Part shown: one piece after another, positions 28,128 through 37,128 of the stretch | How the letters are laid out: each line of letters starts with the position of its first letter | Numbering within the stretch: position 1 is the stretch's first letter | Assembly (NCBI GenBank): GCA_021774625.1 | Contig: JAJFIV010000030.1 | Coordinates: 64,493 to 128,492, forward strand | Direction of reading: 5' to 3' | DNA length: 64,000 bases | Origin: Alphaproteobacteria bacterium | GTDB taxonomy: Bacteria > Pseudomonadota > Alphaproteobacteria > Sphingomonadales > JAKSBY01 | The notes under the pieces: model-generated | Told to the model about the DNA's origin: nothing | Seen by the model: the letters and a program-made list of their open reading frames with translations, nothing else | The model's database searches: none | Translations under genes and position numbers: made by a program

Positions 28128-29318
28128 GTGACTGCACCGACTCCCTGGCCCGGGATGGACTGGGCCGATCCTTTGCTGCTGACGGAAAGTCTGAGCGAAG
28201 AAGAGCGGCTGATCCGGGACAGCGCCCATGCCTATTGTCAGGAAAAGCTGATGCCGCGGGTGCTGGAAGCCAACCGGCATGAAATTTTCCACCGGGAAAT
28301 CATGACCGAGATGGGCGAGCAGGGCTTGCTGGGGCCGACCATCGAAGGCTATGGCTGCGCCGGGGTCTCCTATGTCGCCTATGGCCTGATTGCGCGGGAA
28401 GTGGAGCGGGTCGATTCCGGTTACCGTTCCGCCATGTCGGTGCAGTCCAGCCTCGTAATGTATCCGATCTATGCTTACGGCAGTGAACAACAGCGGGAGA
28501 AATACCTGCCCAAACTGGCGAGCGGCGAATGGGTCGGCTGTTTTGGCCTGACCGAGCCCGATGCCGGGTCCGATCCCGGCGCCATGAAAACCCGGGCGAA
28601 ACCGGTGGATGGCGGTTATTCTCTCTCGGGCTCGAAAATGTGGATCACCAATTCCCCCATCGCCGATGTGTTTGTCGTCTGGGCCAAAACCGATGACGGC
28701 GTCATCCGGGGGTTCGTGCTGGAAAAGGGCATGAAGGGCCTGAGTGCGCCGAAGATCGAGGGCAAATTCTCACTCCGCGCCTCCACCACCGGGGAAATCG
28801 TGATGGACGGGGTTTTCGTCCCGGAAGACAATCTGCTGCCCAATGTGGAGGGCCTGAAAGGGCCGTTCGGCTGTTTGAATAACGCCCGGTTCGGCATTGC
28901 GTGGGGCGCGCTGGGGGCGGCGGAATTCTGCTGGCACGCCGCCCGGCAATATACGCTGGACCGCAAACAGTTCGGCCGGCCGCTGGCTGCCAATCAGCTG
29001 ATTCAGAAAAAACTCGCCGACATGCAGACCGAAATCACCCTCGGCCTGCAGGGTTGTTTGCAGGCGGGACGGCTGAAGGAGCAGGGCAAGCTCGCCCCCG
29101 AAGTCATCTCCCTTCTGAAACGCAATTCCTGCGGCAAATCCCTGGACATTGCCCGCGCCGCCCGCGACATGCATGGCGGCAACGGCATTGCTGATGAATT
29201 TCACGTCATCCGCCATGTGATGAATCTGGAGGCCGTCAACACCTATGAAGGCACCCACGACGTCCACGCCCTGATCCTGGGCCGCGCCCAAACCGGCATC
29301 CAGGCCTTTTCCAACTGA
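28128..29318 (+). CDS. gcdH: Glutaryl-CoA dehydrogenase
   Basis: An FAD-dependent acyl-CoA dehydrogenase of 396 residues that oxidises and decarboxylates glutaryl-CoA to crotonyl-CoA in lysine and tryptophan breakdown. Distinguishing features of GcdH are [12 protein letters not shown], the FAD-binding [13 protein letters not shown] and [16 protein letters not shown], and the C-terminal [20 protein letters not shown], which holds the catalytic Glu (about E374). It stands alone, with no transporter or CoA-transferase gene beside it. Confidence 0.93.
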   Translation: MTAPTPWPGMDWADPLLLTESLSEEERLIRDSAHAYCQEKLMPRVLEANRHEIFHREIMTEMGEQGLLGPTIEGYGCAGVSYVAYGLIAREVERVDSGYRSAMSVQSSLVMYPIYAYGSEQQREKYLPKLASGEWVGCFGLTEPDAGSDPGAMKTRAKPVDGGYSLSGSKMWITNSPIADVFVVWAKTDDGVIRGFVLEKGMKGLSAPKIEGKFSLRASTTGEIVMDGVFVPEDNLLPNVEGLKGPFGCLNNARFGIAWGALGAAEFCWHAARQYTLDRKQFGRPLAANQLIQKKLADMQTEITLGLQGCLQAGRLKEQGKLAPEVISLLKRNSCGKSLDIARAARDMHGGNGIADEFHVIRHVMNLEAVNTYEGTHDVHALILGRAQTGIQAFSN

Positions 29319-29367
29319 TAATTTTTCAGGTGGGGCAACCTGTCAGGCGTGTTTTATATTACATATA

Positions 29368-29383
29368 GTAAAAAATACTTTAC
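29368..29383. promoter_or_regulatory. Possible operator upstream of membrane protein/XRE pair
   Basis: GTAAAAAATACTTTAC has 5-bp arms (GTAAA/TTTAC) in an AT-rich tract 59 bp before the membrane-protein gene. A similar AT-rich, palindrome-like tract follows the XRE gene near 30185-30220. It may be the site of the encoded XRE regulator. Confidence 0.35.
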
Positions 29384-29441
29384 ATTATGTTATTTCCATA
29401 TTACATGATGGCTGGCACATGCTCAGATGGAGAAGATTATT

Positions 29442-29906
29442 ATGTCAAAACGCGAGCAGGCGACCTGGGTCGCTCTTGTTACCGAAGCCCTGGTGGCCTG
29501 GTATTATTTCACCAGTCTGCAGGGGTTTGCCGACCCGCTGGATATTTACAGCGTTGAGATGGCCGGGCTGATTATCAAGGTCATTGTGATTTCCATCGCG
29601 CTCGCCATCGGCGGGGAAATTGTGCTGTCCGTCGCATCCCGCGATGTTAAAGACAAAGTAGACGCTGACGAGCGCGATTACATGATCGACGCCAAAGCCA
29701 CCCGCAATGCCTATTATGCCGTTGTGGTTGGTGTGGCCCTGCTGATCGGGCAGATCGCAGTGGGCGAGGGCTGGCAGATGGGCCTTGCCGAACGGAATAT
29801 ACAGATCACGCCCATTCTGGCGGCGCATATACTGCTCGCACTTCTGATATTTGCCGGCTTTGTGAAATACGGCACCCGGCTGTTTTATTACCGGCGGGGG
29901 TATTAG
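29442..29906 (+). CDS. Four-helix membrane protein paired with XRE regulator
   Basis: A 154-residue membrane protein with four hydrophobic helices and a polar loop between helices 2 and 3 carrying KVDADERDYMIDAKATRNAYY. This layout, followed directly by a small YozG-like XRE regulator, is a recurrent two-gene module in bacteria whose function is unknown. The start at 29442 (MSKREQ) is preferred over an ATG 15 bp upstream. The next gene begins 9 bp after the stop. Confidence 0.75.
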   Translation: MSKREQATWVALVTEALVAWYYFTSLQGFADPLDIYSVEMAGLIIKVIVISIALAIGGEIVLSVASRDVKDKVDADERDYMIDAKATRNAYYAVVVGVALLIGQIAVGEGWQMGLAERNIQITPILAAHILLALLIFAGFVKYGTRLFYYRRGY

Positions 29907-29915
29907 GAGCGGGAC

Positions 29916-30134
29916 ATGGTTGCGACAAGGATACAGAATTCCATCCGCCGTCACCGCTTTGATGCGGGGGAGATGACCCAGCAGCTACTGGCCGACCGGG
30001 TGGGCGCGACGCGCCAGACGATCATTGCGCTGGAGGCCGGGAAATACGCCCCCTCTCTCGAACTCGCCTTCCGCATCGCCCGCGCCTTTAATGCGGATAT
30101 CGAGGATGTCTTTCACTATCCGGACCATATTTAG
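29916..30134 (+). CDS. Small XRE-family transcriptional regulator
   Basis: A 72-residue protein that is essentially one helix-turn-helix domain: [25 protein letters not shown], then [20 protein letters not shown]. This is the YozG-like group, usually partnered with a membrane protein, as here (9 bp upstream). It probably controls its own operon through the AT-rich palindromes nearby. Confidence 0.85.
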   Translation: MVATRIQNSIRRHRFDAGEMTQQLLADRVGATRQTIIALEAGKYAPSLELAFRIARAFNADIEDVFHYPDHI

Positions 30135-30362
30135 GGCCATGCCCTTAAATCACAGAAACCGGCAAATGTTAGATGTCACGTAGAATATTCTATACTATAC
30201 TAATAGTGTAAAATATAGAGAGGGAGCCAGCTGCCAAACAAAAGTCCGGTTTTATGTCAGGCCGGTCTCGCTTGCCGGCCGCTCCCGGGGGAATTAGTTC
30301 CGGGGACATAGCGTATATCCCCAGATACTGGACAAAGTGGACAGATATAGCAGTATTTATTC

Positions 30363-31034
30363 ATGAAAGTTTTGAAGCCAACAATCACTGCCTTTGAAAG
30401 CTCCCCCGATTGTGGCATGGGACTGGCGCGTGACATGCGCGTTCGCTGGGCACTTGAAGAGGTGGAGCAGCCATATGACGTTCGTCTTGTGTCATTCATT
30501 GAGATGAAAGAACCCGCGCATCTCGCGGTTCATCCTTTCGGGCAGATTCCGACTTACGAAGAGGGCGAACTCGCCCTCTTCGAGTCGGGGGCAATTGTGT
30601 TCCATATCGCAGAGCACCATGCAGGTCTGTTGCCAGTTGATGCGAATGCTCGGGCGCGAGCCATCACTTGGATGTTCGCCGCGCTAAGTACGGTGGAACC
30701 ACCGATCGTCGATCGCGACGTCGTTGAATATTTTGAAGATGGCAAGAGTTGGCAGGCCGAACGCTTTGCTATGGTGGATGAGCGCATTCGTGGACGGCTG
30801 AACCAACTTGTTGCGCACATGGGCAACGCCGACTGGCTCGATGGCGCATTCAGCGCGGCCGACATTTTGATGGTGCATGTGCTGCGCAGGCTGGAAGGAT
30901 CAGGCATCCTGGACGAATATCCGACTCTCTCTGCCTACATAGCCCGCGCCGAAGACAGGCCCGCTTACAAACGCGCTTTCGCCGCTCAATTGGCTGCCTT
31001 TACTGCGTCCCACGGTGAAGGAGCAAACCAGTGA
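30363..31034 (+). CDS. Glutathione S-transferase family protein
   Basis: A 223-residue cytosolic GST. The N-terminal thioredoxin-like domain includes the glutathione-contacting PFGQIPTYEEGELALFESGAI segment with cis-Pro and the ES pair. The C-terminal helical domain ends DWLDGAFSAADILMVHVLRRLE, the N-capping box of GSTs. The substrate is unknown. The gene is flanked by copies of a repeat containing TATCTGGGGGCAG-like sequence and may sit in a recombination-prone patch. Confidence 0.88.
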   Translation: MKVLKPTITAFESSPDCGMGLARDMRVRWALEEVEQPYDVRLVSFIEMKEPAHLAVHPFGQIPTYEEGELALFESGAIVFHIAEHHAGLLPVDANARARAITWMFAALSTVEPPIVDRDVVEYFEDGKSWQAERFAMVDERIRGRLNQLVAHMGNADWLDGAFSAADILMVHVLRRLEGSGILDEYPTLSAYIARAEDRPAYKRAFAAQLAAFTASHGEGANQ

Positions 31035-31122
31035 CGGCGACCAATCCTCAACAAGCCAGTTGAGCAGCCGACTGATCGCTCCTGGCCGATCAGGGCCTTA
31101 AGCAGCACAATTTTAGGGTACC

Positions 31123-31150
31123 TGTATCTGGGGGCAGTACATAATTAATT
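31123..31150. repeat. Repeat copy: TATCTGGGGGCAG block
   Basis: A 28-bp unit starting TGTATCTGGGGGCAG and ending ATTAATT recurs in direct orientation at 32069-32096 (22 of 26 aligned positions). Between 31035 and 31338 I see no gene; the stretch holds this repeat, a degenerate inverted copy at 31290-31325 and nothing else clear. Confidence 0.5.
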
Positions 31151-31289
31151 TGGCGGCGATTCACGGATTACGTGGATTATGGCGCAGTTTACCAAATACA
31201 CTTGATCATTGCTCTTTGACAGTGGCAATCATCCCTCCCGGGTTGCGCTGCAACTCAACCTTGGGCGGGTCCCGCACCCAGTTCCTAAT

Positions 31290-32098
31290 GCAATTACGCT
31301 ATGCCCCCGGATACCCTGATACCTGTCCGGATACCTGTCTAGTCGCTTTTGTGCTCCGCACTAAATGTGGGAACGCCCGCCGCATCGAACATCTCAATTG
31401 ATGGTTCGCCCGCGTCATCGACAGCTATACGGATGCGAGGTCGTCCTTCATGATCGGAGATCACGAGAGAAGCGGTTTTATTTTCATTTGATAGCCAGAT
31501 TCTCTCAACACCCTGACTGCTTTTGACCGATCCCGGCTCAAAGGGACGTCTGTCGCTTATAAAAAAACCGGACTTCCAACCGCTTCCATCTTCGCTTTCC
31601 CTCTTTATCATTCCAATTCCGTCAGTGAGTTGGTGGGTATAGTCGAATATGAAGGCGCTTTGGCGGCTGTCGCGCAGGCGCGCCAGCGCTATCCCACCCG
31701 CCTCATTGCCGTCCTCTTCGTAAAAGATGATGCCCGCCATACCTTCAATGCTTCGTTTGGGATAGGTTTCGCCCCTGTATATTACAGCGGGCTGATGCGC
31801 TTGATTTGCGATCGCGAGGCGCAACGTTCCATCCGGATCCACGATATTAATCCGTTCGGCAGTGATTGTTTCGAATGCCGCCGGGATCGGGCCACGGATA
31901 TCGGATGCGCTTGGGGAACCGGGTATGTATGGCCAAGCGGCAAGCCCCAATGCGGTTGCCGCGAGCGCGATGGCCAAGTGGTTCGAAGAAAAGCGGCGAT
32001 TGGTCTCTGTCATTGGTTTCTCCTTTTTGCTCTGGTTGCCTGTATCTGGGCAGGGTATCAGGGTATCAGGTATCTGGGGGCAGCATATCATTAATTGC
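31290..32098. repeat. Inverted-repeat-bounded cassette with one gene
   Basis: The left end (31290-31325) begins GCAATTACGCTATGCCCCCG and runs into GATACCCTGATACCTG. The right end (32067-32098) is its imperfect reverse complement, ending CATATCATTAATTGC. The 809-bp interval holds only the 224-residue gene on the minus strand. No transposase is present. It could be a non-autonomous mobile unit or a chance pairing of REP-like repeats. Confidence 0.4.
31339..32013 (-). CDS. Membrane-anchored protein of unknown function
   Basis: No named family recognised. The start at 32013 is fixed by an AGGAG just upstream. The 224-residue product has an N-terminal hydrophobic anchor (LAIALAATALGLAAWPYIPG) and a beta-rich outer part. 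The core reads ITAERINIVDPDGTLRLAIA, then GMAGIIFYEEDGNEAGGIAL and RIWLSNENKTASLVISDHEG: repeats of the DxxGxxR type that suggest a beta-sandwich or propeller-like surface domain. It lies between inverted repeats and is unrelated to its neighbours. Confidence 0.7.
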   Translation of the reverse strand: MTETNRRFSSNHLAIALAATALGLAAWPYIPGSPSASDIRGPIPAAFETITAERINIVDPDGTLRLAIANQAHQPAVIYRGETYPKRSIEGMAGIIFYEEDGNEAGGIALARLRDSRQSAFIFDYTHQLTDGIGMIKRESEDGSGWKSGFFISDRRPFEPGSVKSSQGVERIWLSNENKTASLVISDHEGRPRIRIAVDDAGEPSIEMFDAAGVPTFSAEHKSD

Positions 32099-32260
32099 CG
32101 GGGGTTTGCAGGCGGCCTGGTTTTGTCCATGGCTTGGTTGGCTGGACGGGCGGTTTCCAACCATCCGCACCTTCACGGGTTCCGGGCGGGCCTTATCACA
32201 GTCCCGTCAGACCGGAATTTGCCAGATGCAAAGCCAGAGTATCCGGGTTAGTGTTTTGGC

Positions 32261-33436
32261 ATGAGATCAATCGTGAAGCCGCCGGTTATCGCTCTTTTCC
32301 TGTTGGCCGGACTGGGGCTGGCCGCCTATCAGGTCGCGGGTTCCAGCCAGGTGCTGTTGCTGGCAATCGGCGGGCTTCTCGGCCTTTCCCTTTATCATGC
32401 GTCCTTCGGCTTTACGTCGGCGTGGCGCAATTTTATCCGGGACGGGAAAAGCGCGGGGCTGCGGGCGCAGATGGTTATGCTGGCGCTGGCTGTTTTGTTG
32501 TTTTTTCCGGTTTTGAGTTCCGGGGTGCTGTTTGGCGCGCCGGTCAGCGGCAGTATTGCCCCGGCCGGCACTTCCGTGCTGGTTGGCGCTTTTCTGTTCG
32601 GTATCGGCATGCAGCTTGGCGGCGGCTGTGCGTCGGGAACATTGTTCACGGTCGGCGGCGGCAGCACCAAGATGATCGTGACCCTGCTATTCTTCATTGC
32701 GGGTTCTGTCATCGGTACGGTTCATCTTGACTGGTGGCATGCCCTGCCGGCCCTGAAATCCATTTCCATGACGCGGGAAATGGGTCTGTTCCCGGCCCTG
32801 GCAGTCAATCTCGGCCTGTTTTCGCTGATTGGTTTCGGGGCCTGGTACTGGGAAAAACGGCGCCATGGCGTCACCGAGCCGATTGGCCGGAAATCCGGCG
32901 GCTCCAGGCTTCTGCAAGGTCCCTGGCCGATGGTATGGGGGGCGGTGGCTCTCGCGGTTTTGAATTTTGCAACCTTGATCGTCGCCGACCGGCCCTGGGG
33001 AATTACCTCGGCCTTCGCCCTCTGGGGGGCGAAGGGCGCCTATGCCGCAGGATATGACATCACCGCCATCCCGTACTGGCAGGGGACGGAAGGGCTGCTA
33101 TCGCGGTCTGTCTTTGCCGACAAAACCTCGGTGATGAATTTTGGCATCATGGCAGGGGCATTTCTGGCCGCCGGTGTGGCCGGCAAATTCGCGCCGGTGT
33201 GGCGGATTCCTGTCAGACATCTGATCGGCGCGGTCATCGGCGGCCTGCTGCTGGGATATGGCGCGCGGCTCGCCTATGGCTGTAACATCGGGGCCTATTT
33301 TTCGGGTATTGCGTCCGGCAGTCTGCACGGCTGGGCGTGGCTGGTCGCCGGCCTTGCCGGCAACGCGGCTGGCGTGAAATTCCGGCCGTTCTTTGCACTG
33401 GATACGCCGGATACCACCATCCAGGGCGGTTGCTGA
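32261..33436 (+). CDS. YeeE/YedE (TsuA-like) sulfur-compound transporter
   Basis: A 391-residue inner-membrane protein with about nine to ten helices in two related halves. The conserved cysteines of the thiosulfate transporter TsuA are present in GGGCASGTLF and AYGCNIGAYFSG, and a third Cys occurs at the extreme C-terminus (QGGC). TsuA-like proteins take up thiosulfate through thiol relay. No TusA-like (TsuB) partner gene is adjacent, so the substrate is inferred by family only. Confidence 0.85.
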   Translation: MRSIVKPPVIALFLLAGLGLAAYQVAGSSQVLLLAIGGLLGLSLYHASFGFTSAWRNFIRDGKSAGLRAQMVMLALAVLLFFPVLSSGVLFGAPVSGSIAPAGTSVLVGAFLFGIGMQLGGGCASGTLFTVGGGSTKMIVTLLFFIAGSVIGTVHLDWWHALPALKSISMTREMGLFPALAVNLGLFSLIGFGAWYWEKRRHGVTEPIGRKSGGSRLLQGPWPMVWGAVALAVLNFATLIVADRPWGITSAFALWGAKGAYAAGYDITAIPYWQGTEGLLSRSVFADKTSVMNFGIMAGAFLAAGVAGKFAPVWRIPVRHLIGAVIGGLLLGYGARLAYGCNIGAYFSGIASGSLHGWAWLVAGLAGNAAGVKFRPFFALDTPDTTIQGGC

Positions 33437-33532
33437 AACATACTCGCCAATTCCTGTTTTGATATGCTAGAAAAGTGTCGTGCGCAGGATTCGGAATCCC
33501 CTGCGTCCGTTAACAGCGAGGAGATTAAAACA

Positions 33533-36271
33533 ATGTCAAAGATGACTCACTATACAATCGGGGCGGTCTTTTTGTTTTCCGCCTCCATGGCCTCGGCGCA
33601 GGACGTCGATATTCCTTATGAAAAATTCAAGCTTGATAACGGTCTGACCGTTGTCGTGCATGAGGACCGGAAAGCCCCCATCGTGGCCGTTTCGGTCTGG
33701 TACCATGTGGGATCGAAAGATGAAAAGCCGGGCAAGACCGGCTTCGCCCATCTGTTTGAGCATCTGATGTTCAACGGATCGGAAAATTATAATGATGAAT
33801 ATTTCAAGCCGTTCGAGCAGGTCGGCGCCACCGGCATGAACGGCACCACCTGGTTTGACCGCACCAATTATTTCCAGAACATACCGACGCCGGCGCTTGA
33901 TATGGCGCTGTGGATGGAATCGGACCGTATGGGCCATATGCTGGGCGCCGTCACCCAGGAAAAACTGGATGAACAGCGCGGCGTCGTGCAAAATGAGAAA
34001 CGTCAGGGCGACAATCAGCCCTATGGCCTGACGGAATATAGCATTCTTGAGGGCCTGTATCCGGAAGGACATCCCTATCGCTGGTCGACCATCGGCTCGA
34101 TGGAGGATTTGAATGCGGCCTCGCTTGAAGATGTGCATGAATGGTTCAAGGCCTATTACGGCACGGCCAATGCCGTTCTGGTTCTGGCCGGTGATATCGA
34201 CGCTGAAACCGCCCGGCCATTAGTAGAAAAATACTTTGGTGATATCGCCGCCGGACCGCCGGTGAAGCAGCTGAAATCGCTGGTGCCCGACCGTACGGTC
34301 AATACCCGCGAAATGATGTATGACCGGGTGCCCCAGGCGCGCATCTACCGGACTTGGGCGGTACCGGGACGGATAGAACAGGATGCCAGCGTGCTGGCAC
34401 TTGCTGCCACGGTTATAGGTGACGGCAAAAATTCCCGGCTTTATCAGGAACTGGTTTACAAGTCGCAGATTGCGGTCAATGTCAGCGCCAATCTTCAGCC
34501 GTTCGAACTGACCAGCCAGTTTGAAATACAGGTCACCCTGAAAAATGCTGATGACATGGATCAGGCCAATGCAATCATTGACCGGGTGCTGACGGAATTT
34601 CTGGAAAAAGGCCCGAGTGCAGACGAATTGAAGCGCGCCAAGACCAAAATCAACGCTTCCGTCATTCGCGGACTGGAGCAGATCGGCGGTTTTGGCGGCA
34701 AGGCGGTCACCCTGGCGCAGGGCGAGCTGTATGCCGGTGATCCCGGTTTCTTCAAAACGTCGCTGAACTGGATTAATCAGGCATCCGCCGCGGATGTCCG
34801 TGCGGTTGCCAATGCATGGCTGGCCGATGGTCATTATCAGCTGGATGTGCTGCCTTATCCGGATTACCAGGTGGCGTCCGCAGGGGCGGACCGCTCAAAA
34901 CTGCCGGATGTCACCAATCTGCCGGATCTGAAGTTCCCGGATATCCAGAGGGCAAAGTTGGATAACGGCATTGAAGTGGTATTGGCGGAACGGCATACCA
35001 TTCCGGTGGTTAATATCGCCATGCAGTTTGATGCCGGATACGCCGCGGACCAGGGCGCCAAGCTGGGTACTTCGGGTTTCACCCTTTCCATGATGGATGA
35101 GGGAACGAAAAGCCGCTCAGCCCTGGAAATCAGTGCTGAGGCGGAAAACCTTGGAGCCAATATCTCCACCGCCTCCAGCCTCGACACGTCCCGTGTAACG
35201 CTGTCGGCTTTGAAAGCCGAGCTGCGGAGTTCGGTGGACCTGTTTGCCGATATCATCCGCAATCCGGCCTTTGCGCAGGCCGAGATTGACCGGCTCAGAC
35301 CCCGCTGGCTGGCCAATATCCAGCAGGAGAAGGCGCAGCCCCTACAACTAGCGCTACGCACCCTGCCGCCTCTGATGTTCGGGGAGAATCACGCCTATGG
35401 CATTCCGCTGACCGGTTCGGGAACGGAAGCCTCCATTTCGTCACTCAGCCGGGCTGATCTGCAGGCTTTTCACCGGACCTGGATCCGGCCCGATAACGGC
35501 ACGCTTTTTGTGGTCGGCGATACCAGCATGGATGAAATCCTGCCCATTCTGCAACGCGCCTTCGGCAACTGGCAGGCGCCGTCGGCTCCTGTTCCGGAAA
35601 AGAATATAGCGGAAGTTGCCGTGCCGGATAAGGCGCGGGTGGTCCTGATTGACAAACCGGGTTCGCCGCAAACGGTCATCTTTGCCGGTCATGTAGCACC
35701 TCCCACCGGGGCCGAAAACACTCTCGCCATCGACACCATGAATGCGGTGCTGGGCGGGCAGTTCACCGCGCGGGTCAACATGAACCTGCGGGAAGACAAG
35801 GGCTGGTCCTATGGCGCTTTCACCTTCATGCCCAATGCGAAAGGGCAGCGGTCGTGGCTGGCTTTTGCACCGGTTCAGACGGACAAGACGAAAGAGTCCA
35901 TTGCGGAACTGGTCCGGGAATTCGACGAGTATCTGTCAGATAATCCGGCGTCGGCAGAAGAAGTTCAAAAGGTCGTCAACAACAATGTGCGGCAATTGCC
36001 TGGTCAGTTCGAGACGGCGGGTGCTGTCCTCGGCAGCCTTTTGTCCAACGCCCGCTTTGACCGGTCGGATGATTATGTGCCGAGGCTGAAAAGCCGCTAT
36101 GAAGCCCTCGATACGAGTCAGATCAGGGCGGCGGCCTCTCAGGTTCTCCGTCCCGATCATCTGATCTGGGTGATTGTCGGCGACCGGGCGCAGATTGAAT
36201 CCGGCATCCGTGAACTAGGACTCGGTGACATCGAAATCCGCGATGCCGACGGCAATTCCGTCGCGCCTTAA
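33533..36271 (+). CDS. M16 family zinc metallopeptidase (two-domain)
   Basis: A periplasmic peptidase of 912 residues with a signal peptide (IGAVFLFSASMASAQD). The first M16 domain has the inverted zinc motif HLFEH (H73, E76, H77) and a distal Glu in VVQNEKRQ. The second domain (from about residue 470) keeps the fold but lacks HxxEH, as in the pitrilysin-like architecture with one active and one inactive half. The start at 33533 follows GAGGAG. A hairpin terminator lies 24 bp after the stop. It probably degrades peptides in the periplasm. Confidence 0.92.
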   Translation: MSKMTHYTIGAVFLFSASMASAQDVDIPYEKFKLDNGLTVVVHEDRKAPIVAVSVWYHVGSKDEKPGKTGFAHLFEHLMFNGSENYNDEYFKPFEQVGATGMNGTTWFDRTNYFQNIPTPALDMALWMESDRMGHMLGAVTQEKLDEQRGVVQNEKRQGDNQPYGLTEYSILEGLYPEGHPYRWSTIGSMEDLNAASLEDVHEWFKAYYGTANAVLVLAGDIDAETARPLVEKYFGDIAAGPPVKQLKSLVPDRTVNTREMMYDRVPQARIYRTWAVPGRIEQDASVLALAATVIGDGKNSRLYQELVYKSQIAVNVSANLQPFELTSQFEIQVTLKNADDMDQANAIIDRVLTEFLEKGPSADELKRAKTKINASVIRGLEQIGGFGGKAVTLAQGELYAGDPGFFKTSLNWINQASAADVRAVANAWLADGHYQLDVLPYPDYQVASAGADRSKLPDVTNLPDLKFPDIQRAKLDNGIEVVLAERHTIPVVNIAMQFDAGYAADQGAKLGTSGFTLSMMDEGTKSRSALEISAEAENLGANISTASSLDTSRVTLSALKAELRSSVDLFADIIRNPAFAQAEIDRLRPRWLANIQQEKAQPLQLALRTLPPLMFGENHAYGIPLTGSGTEASISSLSRADLQAFHRTWIRPDNGTLFVVGDTSMDEILPILQRAFGNWQAPSAPVPEKNIAEVAVPDKARVVLIDKPGSPQTVIFAGHVAPPTGAENTLAIDTMNAVLGGQFTARVNMNLREDKGWSYGAFTFMPNAKGQRSWLAFAPVQTDKTKESIAELVREFDEYLSDNPASAEEVQKVVNNNVRQLPGQFETAGAVLGSLLSNARFDRSDDYVPRLKSRYEALDTSQIRAAASQVLRPDHLIWVIVGDRAQIESGIRELGLGDIEIRDADGNSVAP

Positions 36272-36294
36272 CGGTCATTACAGAGCGAGTGCGG

Positions 36295-36326
36295 GCCCCT
36301 CCCTCTGACAGGGGGAGGGGCTTCTC
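36295..36326 (+). terminator. Rho-independent terminator after M16 peptidase
   Basis: GCCCCTCCC pairs with GGGAGGGGC across a short loop (36295-36321) and is followed by the T-rich TTCTCTTT. It separates the peptidase gene from the NatA-like gene. Confidence 0.65.
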
Positions 36327-36399
36327 TTTGCCCGAAATCTTCATCTTTTGGTAAGGCGTATTGGGTCTAATTGCTGCTGTCAGTATTGGGAGCAGTGCC

Positions 36400-37128
36400 G
36401 TGATTCGTGTCTCGGGCCTTATCAAGCGTTTTGGCGATCTTGTCGCCGTGGATGGACTGGATTTTCAGGCGGAAGACGGCCGCATCACCGGTCTGATCGG
36501 CCATAACGGCGCCGGGAAAACCACCACATTCCGCATTCTGTGCGGTCTTTTAAAGCCGGATCAGGGAGAGGGGCGCGTTGACGGTTTCGATGTGGTCAGG
36601 GACCGGATCGAAGCGCAGCGGCGGCTGGGTATTCTGCCGGATGTGCGGGGGCTTTACCCCCGGCTGACCGCCCGCGAACATATCCGCTACTATGGTTCGC
36701 TGCATGGCCTCGAAGGTTTGGCGCTGGAAAGCCGCATTCAAACGCTGATCAGCCGGCTCGGCATGGAGGAATTTGCCGACCGCCGGGCCAAAGGTTTCTC
36801 CCGCGGGCAGGAACTGAAAGTCGCGCTGGCCCGGGCTCTGGTCCATGCGCCTTCAAACCTGATTCTGGATGAGCCGACCAACGGATTGGATGTGGCCTCG
36901 ACCCGCGCGGTGCACGCCCTGATCCGGGAAATGCGCGATCAGGGAACGGCCATTGTGATTTCCAGCCATATCATGAGCGAGGTCGCGAGCCTGTGTGACC
37001 GGCTGGTGATCATGGCCAATGGGCAGGCGGTGATGGAAGGGAGCCCGGATGAGCTGCGGGATCGCACCGGGCATGGCGAAATGGAGGATATTTTTCTTGC
37101 CGCCACGGCAGGGATGGCAGTGGCATGA
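36400..37128 (+). CDS. natA: NatA-like ABC transporter ATP-binding protein
   Basis: A 242-residue ATPase with Walker A GHNGAGKTT, Walker B LILDEPTNGLD and the H-loop SSHIMSEV. The signature motif is FSRGQ in place of LSGGQ, as in NatA-type exporters. The start is taken as the GTG at 36400, preceded by GGGAG; an in-frame TTG lies 39 bp upstream. Its stop overlaps the permease start by 4 bp. NatAB exports sodium in Bacillus; here the substrate is unproven. Confidence 0.85.
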   Translation: MIRVSGLIKRFGDLVAVDGLDFQAEDGRITGLIGHNGAGKTTTFRILCGLLKPDQGEGRVDGFDVVRDRIEAQRRLGILPDVRGLYPRLTAREHIRYYGSLHGLEGLALESRIQTLISRLGMEEFADRRAKGFSRGQELKVALARALVHAPSNLILDEPTNGLDVASTRAVHALIREMRDQGTAIVISSHIMSEVASLCDRLVIMANGQAVMEGSPDELRDRTGHGEMEDIFLAATAGMAVA

